NCBI GenBank assembly: GCA_035560235.1
Contig: DATMAG010000050.1
Location: 62,001 to 126,000 of the forward strand
Reading direction: 5' to 3'
DNA length: 64,000 nucleotides
From: DASRDU01 sp035560235
GTDB taxonomy: Bacteria; Acidobacteriota; Blastocatellia; RBC074
Shown: one piece after another, positions 16,628 to 24,694 of the stretch
How the letters are laid out: each line of letters opens with the position of its first letter
Position numbering within the stretch: the stretch's first letter is position 1
Made by a program: the position numbers and the translations under genes
The notes under the pieces: model-generated
What the model was told of the DNA's origin: nothing
The model's database searches: none
The model's input: the letters and a program-made list of their open reading frames with translations, nothing else

Positions 16628-17386
16628 ATGGCTTTGGATCAGAGTAATCTGCAATACGTCGCCAACCCCTGCCCGCACTGTCAGGATACCGGCTGGGAGT
16701 ATGTCGAAGGGAAGGGAGTCAAACCGTGCCGCTGCCGCACGACTGACCGCCGCACCCAGCTGCTCAGGGCAGCGCGCATCCCCCGGCGTTACGAGGAATG
16801 CTCGTTCGACAACTATCACCCGCAGGGCGCGCCGACGATGCCGAACTTCCTTTCGCAGGCCTATGCCCTGCGCGATTCAAAGCATCTGGTTGACGAGTAC
16901 CCGAACCTCGACATCGGACTGCTCTTCATCGGCCCGTGCGGAGTCGGCAAGACCCATCTGGCGACCGCGATCATCAGGGCGCTGATGCTCAACAAGGGCG
17001 TCTCTTGTCTGTTCTATGATTTCCGCGATCTGCTCAAGGAGATTCAGGACAGTTACAACCCGGTCTCGCAGACTTCCGAACTGAAGGTCCTCGAACCGGT
17101 TTATGAAGCTGAAGTGCTGGTGCTCGATGAACTCGGCGCCTCGAAGCCGACTGACTGGGTGCGCGACACGATGACGCAGATCATCAACACGCGCTACAAC
17201 GACCGCAAGGTGACGATCTTCACCTCCAATTACCTCGACGAAATCACCACGCCCGGCGAAGAGACGCTGACCGACCGCGTCGGCGTGCGCCTGCGCTCGC
17301 GCCTGCACGAAATGTGCAAGGTCGTGATGATCAGGGGCGATGATTACCGCCTGAAAATCCGCAACAATCGCGGCCATAAATTCTGA
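16628..17386 (+). CDS. DnaC/DnaI/IstB-type AAA+ ATPase (helicase-loader-like)
   Basis: 252 residues from ATG 16628; the frame stays open upstream but that part runs through the terminator and shows no homology. The N-terminus has a zinc-binding pattern CPHCQDTGWEY...PCRC (residues about 14-36), as in DnaI/DnaC-like loaders. Walker A is GPCGVGKTHLATAI (about residue 100), Walker B is VLVLDELGA, and an arginine region follows (DRVGVRLRSRL). It is expected to load the replicative helicase, or to serve as an IstB-like transposition ATPase; no istA-like transposase is adjacent, so the loader role is favoured. It follows the tRNA gene and precedes a DCC-family gene by 16 bases. Confidence 0.8.
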   Translation: MALDQSNLQYVANPCPHCQDTGWEYVEGKGVKPCRCRTTDRRTQLLRAARIPRRYEECSFDNYHPQGAPTMPNFLSQAYALRDSKHLVDEYPNLDIGLLFIGPCGVGKTHLATAIIRALMLNKGVSCLFYDFRDLLKEIQDSYNPVSQTSELKVLEPVYEAEVLVLDELGASKPTDWVRDTMTQIINTRYNDRKVTIFTSNYLDEITTPGEETLTDRVGVRLRSRLHEMCKVVMIRGDDYRLKIRNNRGHKF

Positions 17387-17402
17387 ACTCAGGTGACGGC
17401 TG

Positions 17403-17846
17403 ATGACTTCAGAATCAGCAGGAACCAGACCGCCCGCCGCACAAATCACTGAACGCGTCTTTTATGACGGTCATTGCGGCCTGTGCCATTTCACGGTGCG
17501 GTTTGTGCTGTCGCGTGATCGCGCTGGCCGGTTTCGTTTTGCGCCACTTGAAAGCGAAACGTTTCGCCGCACGGTGCCCGAAGCGGTTCGCGCCACGCTG
17601 CCCGACAGTGTGATTGTGCAGACTGCTGAAGGGCAGTTGCTGACTCGTTCAGCCGCCGTTTTTTATCTGATGAAAAAGCTCGGCGGAGTATGGCGCATAC
17701 TCGCCGCGCTCGGTTCAGTCATTCCGGTTGCGCTGCGCGACCGCGTTTACGACTGGATTGCAGCCGTTCGCCATCGCCTCTTTCCCGCGCCTGCCGCTGC
17801 CTGCCCGCTTGTGTCGAAACACCTGCGCGACCGTTTTGATGATTGA
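17403..17846 (+). CDS. DCC-family thiol-disulfide oxidoreductase-like protein (DUF393)
   Basis: 147 residues; caggtgacggctg precedes ATG 17403. The defining motif is FYDGHCGLCHFTVRFVLSRD (residues about 19-38), with a D-x-x-C-x-x-C pair resembling a thioredoxin active site. PLESETFRR, TRSAAVFYLMKKLGG and IPVALRDRVYDWIA are further family blocks. DCC proteins are predicted to be redox-active, but no substrate is established. The last 95 bases before the next gene hold a ttaaccacggggaacacgg-type dispersed repeat. Confidence 0.85.
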   Translation: MTSESAGTRPPAAQITERVFYDGHCGLCHFTVRFVLSRDRAGRFRFAPLESETFRRTVPEAVRATLPDSVIVQTAEGQLLTRSAAVFYLMKKLGGVWRILAALGSVIPVALRDRVYDWIAAVRHRLFPAPAAACPLVSKHLRDRFDD

Positions 17847-17941
17847 AGTCATCAGGACGGAATTAACCACGGGGAACACGGGGGAAGCACAAAGCGAAGG
17901 TTCAGACTGCTGTTTCTGTGGTTACTCCTGCGTGGATGGAT

Positions 17942-19987
17942 TTATCTTTTGCGCGGTTTCACGATCTTGTCTGCTCTGGCTGAACTGCCCTTCAGGCGCG
18001 CTGATTTGTTTGCGCTGCGTGTCGGGGCGACGGCGTAAACGTCTTCAACGGCAGCGCGCAGCAGTTCGGCCACGCTCCAGGCCTGAGCCGCGCAACCCCG
18101 CGCTGCGTGCGGCGCATCGGCATCAAAAATTTCAGACACCTGACCGAGACAGGCTTCGCTGAAGATGTGCGACTGAAAACCATCGAGCCATTGTCGCGCC
18201 TGTTCTCTCGCCCTGCCGCCATTCGCTTTGATATAAGCCGCGATGAACGGCCCCGTCAGCCACGCCCAGGCTGTGCCCTGATGATAAGCCGAATCGCGTT
18301 CGACGATACCGCCTTCATAACGCGGCCTGTAATCAGGCGAACCGGGAGCCAGGCTGCGCAGTCCGACCGGCGTCAGCAGTTCGCGTTCGACCGCTGCGAC
18401 GACCTGTTTCGCCCGCTCGCGCGTGAGCATCGAATGTGCGAGGCTCGCCGCCATAATCTGATTCGGGCGAATCGCCGCGTCGCGCAATTCACCATCAATC
18501 ACGTCATAGAGACAGCCCGCCGCTTCGTTCCAGAACAACTGATTGAAACTGCGTTTCGCTCTGGCCGCCATGCGCCTGTACTTCTTTTCTGAAGCCGGAT
18601 CATCAAACTTCATTGCCAGTTCCTTCATCACGCACAGCGCGTTGTACCAGAGGGCCTGAATTTCAACGGCCAGTCCCTGGCGCGGCGTCACGACCCAGTC
18701 GCCGATCTTTGCATCCATCCACGTCAGTTGCACGCCCGGCTCGCCCGAATGCAGCAGCCCGTTGTCTTCAACGCGAATGCTGTAGCGCGTCCCGCGTTCG
18801 TGCCAGGCAATGATCTCCTTCAGCACTTCATACAGATGTTCGCGCACGAACTCTTCATCACCGGTGTAAGCGATCAACTGGCGCACCGCCTCAAAGAACC
18901 ACAGCGTTGCATCAACCGTGTTGTATTCCGGCGCTTCGCCCGCATCGGGAAAGCGATTCGGCAGCATGCCCTCGTCAATGTAACGCGAAAACTCAAGCAG
19001 AATGTCCCGCGCCGCATCAGCGCGCCCGACCGCCAGCGTCAGCCCCGGCAGCGCAATCATCGTGTCGCGGCCCCAGTCGCTGAACCAGTGATAACCGGCG
19101 ATGATCGTTTTATGATCGCCGCGCGCGACGATGAACTGATCTGCCGCTGCGGTCAGCGTGCGCACCAGTTCATCGTCAACCGGCGACATTGCTGTGACCA
19201 CCGCCCGCCGCCTGATTTCAGCCTGTCTGAACGGCACTGCCTGAGCTGCTTCGCGCTGTTCAGTCGAAGCAATGATTGAAACAATCTGTCGCCGCGCCAG
19301 ATCAGATTTCAGCGCGAACGGGCTGAACAGGTCTTCACGAAACTCAAGCCCGCGCTCGCGTTCGATGGCGTATTCAAAATTGCGATACCACCAGCCCGCC
19401 AGTGCGATTTCATCAGCTTCGTGCGCGAAATGCAGCGCGGGCAGCCCGGCGTAAGGCATCACCGTTGCCAGCCTGTCCGTCGTCTGAACTGCGGCATTGA
19501 GCGCGCCGTTTTCGTGCGTCAGGCCGTGGTAATCACGAAAGGCGATCAGCGGGCGCAGTTCAAGCGAAACGCTGCGCGCCGGAGTGCCGATGATTTCATA
19601 CTGAATCACGGTCGTGTTTTCGCCGTGAACCATAAAGACAGATTTTTCGAGTTCAAGCCCGGCAACTTCGTAAGTAAAGACCGGGAACGGATCGAGCCTG
19701 AATCGTTTCAGAAACTGATAGCCCTGCGGATGCACAACGCCGGGATACTGATTGGCCGAGAGTTCGTAACGCTGTCCGTCAATGACCAGCGTTTCTTCAA
19801 GCTTTGCGAGCAGCGCCGTGCGCACAACCGGAGGTTTGATCGCCGCCACCAGCAGCCCGTGATAACGCCGCGTATTGATTCCCGCGATGGTTGACGAAGC
19901 GAACCCGCCGAGGCCGTTGGTTTCCAGCCATTCAAGCTGCGATGCTTTCGTCAGGTCGCTGCACACGTCTCTGCCGGATTCGATCAT
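17942..19987 (-). CDS. glycogen debranching enzyme / amylo-alpha-1,6-glucosidase (GH133 type)
   Basis: 681 residues from ATG 19987, chosen because ggcaggagtaagc precedes it; the frame is open to 20017. The N-terminal beta-sandwich has WLETNGLGGFASSTIAGINT and RRYHGLLVAA. The catalytic (alpha/alpha)6 barrel contains GYHWFSDWGRDTMIALPGL, NRFPDAGEAPEYNTVDATLW, and ERDSAYHQGTAWAWLTGPFI near the end. These are family blocks of archaeal-type debranching enzymes that hydrolyse alpha-1,6 branches of glycogen. The C-terminal 30 residues are basic and rich in S/A/K. It complements the pullulanase and MalQ at 50.9-55.3 kb. A REP-like hairpin lies just upstream. Confidence 0.9.
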   Translation of the reverse strand: MIESGRDVCSDLTKASQLEWLETNGLGGFASSTIAGINTRRYHGLLVAAIKPPVVRTALLAKLEETLVIDGQRYELSANQYPGVVHPQGYQFLKRFRLDPFPVFTYEVAGLELEKSVFMVHGENTTVIQYEIIGTPARSVSLELRPLIAFRDYHGLTHENGALNAAVQTTDRLATVMPYAGLPALHFAHEADEIALAGWWYRNFEYAIERERGLEFREDLFSPFALKSDLARRQIVSIIASTEQREAAQAVPFRQAEIRRRAVVTAMSPVDDELVRTLTAAADQFIVARGDHKTIIAGYHWFSDWGRDTMIALPGLTLAVGRADAARDILLEFSRYIDEGMLPNRFPDAGEAPEYNTVDATLWFFEAVRQLIAYTGDEEFVREHLYEVLKEIIAWHERGTRYSIRVEDNGLLHSGEPGVQLTWMDAKIGDWVVTPRQGLAVEIQALWYNALCVMKELAMKFDDPASEKKYRRMAARAKRSFNQLFWNEAAGCLYDVIDGELRDAAIRPNQIMAASLAHSMLTRERAKQVVAAVERELLTPVGLRSLAPGSPDYRPRYEGGIVERDSAYHQGTAWAWLTGPFIAAYIKANGGRAREQARQWLDGFQSHIFSEACLGQVSEIFDADAPHAARGCAAQAWSVAELLRAAVEDVYAVAPTRSANKSARLKGSSARADKIVKPRKR

Positions 19988-20020
19988 GCTTACTCCTGCC
20001 TTTGGTTGAATGTTCATCTG

Positions 20021-20062
20021 CTCCCTGACGGTCGCGGCAGCGGTGCCGCGACCGTCAGGGAG
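20021..20062. repeat. perfect 19-bp hairpin with GCGG tetraloop (REP-like)
   Basis: Arms 20021-20039 and 20044-20062 are perfect complements, starting ctccctgacggtcgcggca. The hairpin sits 34 bases upstream of the debranching-enzyme start at 19987, so it would lie in or near its leader. No T tract follows, so a terminator role is less likely. Confidence 0.75.
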
Positions 20063-20131
20063 CGGTTATAAGCGCCGCTGTCTCATTGCCATCAATGTCT
20101 CGTTGCTTTCAATGCCTTTGCCCCTTCGGGG

Positions 20132-20245
20132 CTGAATTATCGAGCGGCTGAATTATCGAGCATCTGAGTTATCAAGCGTCTGAATCATCGAGCGTCTGAG
20201 TTATCGAGTGTCTGAATTATCGGGTGTCAGCAATTATCAGAGTGT
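20132..20245. repeat. 16-bp tandem repeat, seven units
   Basis: Units of consensus ctgaattatcgagcgt repeat at 20132, 20148, 20164, 20180, 20196 and 20212, with a seventh diverged 18-base unit at 20228-20245. Most unit differences are transitions. The array ends six bases before the YHS gene stop, in the gap between that gene and the debranching enzyme. Confidence 0.85.
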
Positions 20246-20250
20246 CTGCT

Positions 20251-20718
20251 TTACCTGTGCAGGCCCGGCCAGTTGGCGTCGGCCTTTTTGATGCGCTCTG
20301 ACTGATCCTTTTCCCACATCTTCTGCACGTCGCGGTTGTAATTCAGATAAAGCTTGCCGTTCACAATCTTCCACGCTTCGGGATCAATGTCGGCGGTGTA
20401 GTTGTTGCTGACTGCCCACGCGCAGTAACCGCCGTATTGAGGCGCGTATTTCTCAGGGCTTTTCGCAAATTCATCACGCCTGGCCGCGCTGACAAAGTAC
20501 CATTTTGCGCCCATCCAGTCGTGGCGAAATTCACTGCTGCCTTTGACGGCTTTGCCATCGGTGAAATAGGCCACTACGTCATAGCCTTTGACTGCCGTGC
20601 CGAAAAGATTGCGATTGACCGGCTCGACCTTGCCGCCTGCCCTGGCCAGCGCCGCTGCTGCGAGCAGTACGATTGCCACGATGATCGTCATTCTGATGTG
20701 CAAACCTGCAAACTGCAT
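20251..20718 (-). CDS. secreted YHS-domain protein
   Basis: 155 residues; agggagaatcaca precedes ATG 20718. Residues 8-28 form a signal peptide (TIIVAIVLLAAAALARA). The YHS domain is at about residues 35-110: GTAVKGYDVVAYFTDGKAVKG, WYFVSAARRDEFAKSPEKY and QYGGYCAWAVSNN. YHS domains bind metals in some proteins such as heavy-metal ATPases, but the canonical Cys/His ligands are only partly present here. It is transcribed downstream of the GH63 gene with a 22-base gap, so co-transcription is possible. Confidence 0.85.
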   Translation of the reverse strand: MQFAGLHIRMTIIVAIVLLAAAALARAGGKVEPVNRNLFGTAVKGYDVVAYFTDGKAVKGSSEFRHDWMGAKWYFVSAARRDEFAKSPEKYAPQYGGYCAWAVSNNYTADIDPEAWKIVNGKLYLNYNRDVQKMWEKDQSERIKKADANWPGLHR

Positions 20719-20740
20719 TGTGATTCTCCCTGAGTGGTTG

Positions 20741-23434
20741 CTATGTCCGGCGTGCCAGTGAAGGCCCGCTTTGCTGAATCAGTTTGGCGACCAGACCAGT
20801 CCAGCCGGTCTGATGGCTCGCGCCGACGCCCGCGCCGTTGTCGCCGTGAAAGTATTCGTAAAACAGAATCAGATCGCGCCAGTGCGGATCGTGCTGAAAC
20901 TTCTCAATCGCGCCGTGAACCGGTCTGCGCCCGTCACCGTTGCGAACAAAGATGCTCGTCAGCCGGTGCGACAGTTCAGTGGCCACATCGCGCAACGAAA
21001 CGTGATTGCCTGAACCTGCGGGGCATTCGACCCTGTATTCATCGCCGTAGTAGTGATGGAACTTCTGCAGCGATTCAATCAGCAGGTAGTTGACCGGAAA
21101 CCAGACCGGCCCGCGCCAGTTCGAGTTGCCGCCGAAAAGACCTGTGCCTGATTCACCGGGTTCGTAATCAACGCGGTATTCATTGCCGTTCAGGCGCAGC
21201 ACATACGGATTGTCTTTGTGAAAACGCGAGACGGCGCGGATGCCGTGCGGCGAGAGGAATTCGTTTTCATCGAGCATCACCCGCAGCACGCGCTGCAACT
21301 GATCGCGGCTGACGACTGAAAGCAGCCTGCGTTCCTTCATTCCTTCGGCATACATGCAGGCCACGTTCCTGGTCAGGTCGGGGCGATTGGCGATGAACCA
21401 TTCCATGCGCCGTTTGAAATTCGGCAGTCGGTCGAGCATTTCAGGTTCGAGCGTTTCAACTGCAAAAAGCGGAATCAGCCCTACCATCGAACGCACCTTC
21501 ATCGGGAACGAGCCGTGTTCAGGGCAGTGCAGCACGTCATAAAAGAATCCGTCCTCTTCGTTCCACAGCGTCACGCCGTCGTGGCCGCGATCATTCATCG
21601 CGCGGGCGATGTAAAGAAAATGCTCCCAGAACTTGCTCGCCACGTCTTCATAGGACTGATCGTGCTGCGCCAGTTCGAGCGCCATTGCCATCAGGTTGAG
21701 CGAATACATCGCCATCCAGCTTGTGCCGTCTGACTGTTCGATGTGGCCGCCTGTCGGCAGCGGCGCGCTGCGGTCAAAGACGCCGATGTTATCAAGGCCC
21801 AGAAAACCGCCCTGAAAAACGTTGTTGCCTTCAGCATCCTTGCGATTGACCCACCAAGTGAAGTTGAGCAGCAGCTTGTGAAAGATACGCTCCAGAAATT
21901 CAATGTCGCCCGTGCCGCGCTGTTTCTTTTCAATCTTGTAAACGCGCCACGCGGCCCACGCATGCACCGGCGGATTGACATCACCGAAGGCCCATTCATA
22001 TGCAGGCAACTGCCCGTTCGGATGCATGTACCATTCGCGCAGCATCAGAATCAGTTGCTGTTTCGCAAAGTCTGAATCAACGAGCGCGAGCGGCACGCAG
22101 TGAAAGGCCAGATCCCAGGCCGCGTACCAGGGATATTCCCACTTGTCGGGCATCGAAATAACGTCAGCGTTGTAAAGATGCGTCCATTCGCGGTTGCGTC
22201 CGCGTTTGCGATCCGGCGGCGGCGCAGGCTGCGCCGGATCGCCGCTGAGCCAGTCCGTGATGACGTAATGATAGAACTGCTTCGACCAGAGCATTCCGGC
22301 AAAGGCCTGGCGCTGCACGTTCTTCAGATCGTCAGTCAGATCTTCAGGAATGATTGTGTCGTAAAACTCATCGGCCTCGCGCTGCCGCTCGGCAAGGATG
22401 CTGTCGAAGCCAGCGAAGGGGGAAGATAAAGCGGCACTGGTCAGGCGCAGGTTCACCGTCACGGTTTCACCGGCAGCAATGGCGAGCGGATAATTCGCGG
22501 CGGCTTTCGTTCCGGTCTGCGCTGGATTCACGGCTTCAGTCAGCCCGTGAACGATGTAATCATTGATGCCGTCTTTTGTGTAACGCGAACCGTTATCTGC
22601 GCCGTAAAGCCTGCGCGTGTTGGTGTCGTTGTCAGTAAAGAGCAGTTCGGGCGCGCCCGCGCAATAAAGCCAGCGGCGTCCGAGTCCGTGGTGACTGAGT
22701 TCAATGACTGAAAGGTTTCCGGCTGCTGATGCGATGGCTTTCAGCTCAGGCCGCGCATTGTTGCCGTTCCAGCTCCACGTATTGCGAAACCAGATCGTCG
22801 GCAGCAGGTTCAGCGTGGCCGCTTCAGGCCCGCGATTGATTGCCGTGATGCGAATCAGCAGGTCATCAACATCGGCTTTGGCGTATTCGACATAAACATC
22901 AAAGTAACGATCTTCAGCAAAGACGCCGGTATCAATCAGCTCAAATTCCGGGCTGCGTTTGTCGCGGTGACGATTGCCTGCGACCAGTTCAGCGTAAGGA
23001 AAGGCGGCCTGTGGGTACTTGTACAGATATTTCATGTACGAGTGCGTCGGCGTCGAATCGAGGTAGAAGTAATATTCCTTCACGTCCTCGCCGTGATTGC
23101 CTTCGCTGCCCGTCAGACCGAAAAGACGTTCCTTCAGAATCGCGTCGCGCCCGTTCCACAGCGCCAGCGCAAAACAGACGCGCTGATGATTGTCAGAGAT
23201 TCCGGCAATGCCGTCCTCGTTCCAGCGATAAGCCTTCGACCGCGCGTGATCGTGCGGCAGGTAATCCCACGCTGTACCGTATGCGCTGTAATCCTCGCGC
23301 ACCGTGCCCCAGGCGCGTTCGCTCAGATAAGGCCCCCAGCGCTTCCAGTGCGCGGTACGGGCTTCGGTTTCGAGCAGGCGCTGCTCTTCAGCGGTCGGAC
23401 TGACTTCGATCAGTGAATTGTTTCTGCGTCTCAT
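20741..23434 (-). CDS. GH63-like glucosidase (MGH1-like glycoside hydrolase)
   Basis: 897 residues from ATG 23434. The protein matches bacterial GH63-type alpha-glucosidases: WGTVREDYSAYGTAWDYLP near residue 45, FGLTGSEGNHGEDVKEYYFY near 105, and the (alpha/alpha)6 region with EYPWYAAWDLAFHCVPLALVD (433-452), HPNGQLPAYEWAFGDVNPP (471-489) and NSNWRGPVWFPVNYLLIE near 800. Family members hydrolyse alpha-glucosidic bonds in di- and oligosaccharides such as mannosylglycerate, glucosylglycerate or kojibiose. No signal peptide is visible, so it acts in the cytoplasm. The exact substrate is not predictable from sequence alone. Confidence 0.88.
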   Translation of the reverse strand: MRRRNNSLIEVSPTAEEQRLLETEARTAHWKRWGPYLSERAWGTVREDYSAYGTAWDYLPHDHARSKAYRWNEDGIAGISDNHQRVCFALALWNGRDAILKERLFGLTGSEGNHGEDVKEYYFYLDSTPTHSYMKYLYKYPQAAFPYAELVAGNRHRDKRSPEFELIDTGVFAEDRYFDVYVEYAKADVDDLLIRITAINRGPEAATLNLLPTIWFRNTWSWNGNNARPELKAIASAAGNLSVIELSHHGLGRRWLYCAGAPELLFTDNDTNTRRLYGADNGSRYTKDGINDYIVHGLTEAVNPAQTGTKAAANYPLAIAAGETVTVNLRLTSAALSSPFAGFDSILAERQREADEFYDTIIPEDLTDDLKNVQRQAFAGMLWSKQFYHYVITDWLSGDPAQPAPPPDRKRGRNREWTHLYNADVISMPDKWEYPWYAAWDLAFHCVPLALVDSDFAKQQLILMLREWYMHPNGQLPAYEWAFGDVNPPVHAWAAWRVYKIEKKQRGTGDIEFLERIFHKLLLNFTWWVNRKDAEGNNVFQGGFLGLDNIGVFDRSAPLPTGGHIEQSDGTSWMAMYSLNLMAMALELAQHDQSYEDVASKFWEHFLYIARAMNDRGHDGVTLWNEEDGFFYDVLHCPEHGSFPMKVRSMVGLIPLFAVETLEPEMLDRLPNFKRRMEWFIANRPDLTRNVACMYAEGMKERRLLSVVSRDQLQRVLRVMLDENEFLSPHGIRAVSRFHKDNPYVLRLNGNEYRVDYEPGESGTGLFGGNSNWRGPVWFPVNYLLIESLQKFHHYYGDEYRVECPAGSGNHVSLRDVATELSHRLTSIFVRNGDGRRPVHGAIEKFQHDPHWRDLILFYEYFHGDNGAGVGASHQTGWTGLVAKLIQQSGPSLARRT

Positions 23435-23453
23435 AGCTGCTTTGCCGTTTCGA

Positions 23454-23645
23454 TTATTTCGTTACGCAATCGTGCTGCGTCACCGTAGTTCCGCATTTCG
23501 GGCAGGCGTGGAATTCCTGAAGAATTCCACTGAACGCTGCTGTGGTCGTCAGCCTGCCCGAACCCTTGCGCGGCTGCGCAATCGGCGTGTGCCGCTTCAT
23601 CTTCACTTTGCACGTCGGACAAACGGGGTTGTGTTCGTTGTTCAT
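23454..23645 (-). CDS. small zinc-ribbon protein
   Basis: 63 residues; cggaga lies upstream of ATG 23645. Two CxxC knuckles (CPTCKVKMKRH at residues 9-19 and CPKCGTTVTQHDC at 48-60) indicate one zinc ribbon. No other domain is present. It lies between the VOC gene and the GH63 gene on the same strand with gaps of about 20 bases. Similar tiny zinc-ribbon proteins are common, with unknown roles. Confidence 0.7.
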   Translation of the reverse strand: MNNEHNPVCPTCKVKMKRHTPIAQPRKGSGRLTTTAAFSGILQEFHACPKCGTTVTQHDCVTK

Positions 23646-23665
23646 CAGACTGTCTCCGTTTCAGA

Positions 23666-24694
23666 TCACTTTTCAATCAACTGCATCGCGTGACCGTCAG
23701 GGTCGCGCACCAGAAAACTTTTTCTGAATCCCATCTCGCCTTCAGGAATCGCCACCACGCCGGAAGACACAAGCGCATAGCGACCAGCAATCACGCGGCG
23801 TTCAGTCGCGCTGACATCGCGTGTGACAAGCTTTGTCTGCCAGTGCAGCAGATCATTTGCGGCAGCATCAGCCGGATAAGCGCGGCCCGTGCGCGGCGCA
23901 AGGTATTCGAGAAATTCAATGCCCGGCCCTTCAGCCGCGCGAATTGCCGTGATGCGCAGCCGCGCGCCGAAGACATTGTTGAGGTGTTCCTGCTCAGTGC
24001 CGTAATTTTCACTTTCGCCTGCGACCTGCAGGCCGAGCACATCGCGGTAAAACTTCAGACTCGTGTCAGTGTCGCTGACGACGATGGCCGTGTGATCAAT
24101 GCCGAGAAACATCCGGTCAGGATTGCTTTGCGCAAGCTGCTGCCATTTCGGATTACCCTTGTCGGGCGGGAACTGAAGGATTTCAAGCGCGTGGCCGTCA
24201 GGATCCCTGAAGTAAAACGCCTTGATGCCACCCGCGTTTTTGTTCCAGTCCGGCAGCCGCTGCGGGCCGCTCGAAGCGTGCGTGACTTTGTTTTTTCTGA
24301 GCCACTGATAAGCCCTGTCCAGATCGCTCGTGATAATGGCGATGTGCTGAAACCAGCGGTCATTGCTTTTTGAATCAGCCGGAATCGGACGCCCTTTCGG
24401 CGCGAGGTATTCGGACAGTTCGATGAACTCACTGCCGAGCCTCAGACGCGCAATGCGCACGCGCACGCCGAACAGACCCTGCAAATGCTCGTATTCGCTG
24501 CCTGCAATTTCGATTTCAGAAACTTTCTCGAACGACAGCACGCGCGTAAAGAATTCAACCGAGCGGTCGAGGTCTGAAACAGTCAGGCCGATGGCATCAA
24601 CTGCAGTGACCTGTGGCTGCTGCGCCAGCACAGGGGCTATCAGCAGCAGCCAGGCAAGCAGACTCAGCAACAGATTTGATCTCTGACTTTTCAT
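23666..24694 (-). CDS. secreted two-domain VOC (glyoxalase/dioxygenase superfamily) protein
   Basis: 342 residues with a signal peptide (residues 1-24, ending VLAQQ). Two vicinal-oxygen-chelate domains follow: AIGLTVSDLDRSVEFFTRVL to FYFRDPDGHALEIL (about residues 35-175) and GIDHTAIVVSDTDTSLKFYR to FLVRDPDGHAMQLIEK (about 198-342). H and E metal ligands are in expected places. The start overlaps the GMC gene stop by four bases (ATGA), so the pair is translationally coupled. Periplasmic export of a VOC protein is unusual; pairing with an FAD oxidoreductase hints at a joint oxidative pathway on an unknown substrate. Confidence 0.85.
   Translation of the reverse strand: MKSQRSNLLLSLLAWLLLIAPVLAQQPQVTAVDAIGLTVSDLDRSVEFFTRVLSFEKVSEIEIAGSEYEHLQGLFGVRVRIARLRLGSEFIELSEYLAPKGRPIPADSKSNDRWFQHIAIITSDLDRAYQWLRKNKVTHASSGPQRLPDWNKNAGGIKAFYFRDPDGHALEILQFPPDKGNPKWQQLAQSNPDRMFLGIDHTAIVVSDTDTSLKFYRDVLGLQVAGESENYGTEQEHLNNVFGARLRITAIRAAEGPGIEFLEYLAPRTGRAYPADAAANDLLHWQTKLVTRDVSATERRVIAGRYALVSSGVVAIPEGEMGFRKSFLVRDPDGHAMQLIEK

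Noticed and set aside
16628..17386. IstB of an IS21-type insertion sequence
   Set aside because: No istA transposase or terminal inverted repeats are adjacent, and the zinc N-terminus fits DnaI/DnaC better.
20132..20245. CRISPR array
   Set aside because: Units are 16 bases and directly adjacent without spacers, and no cas genes are near.
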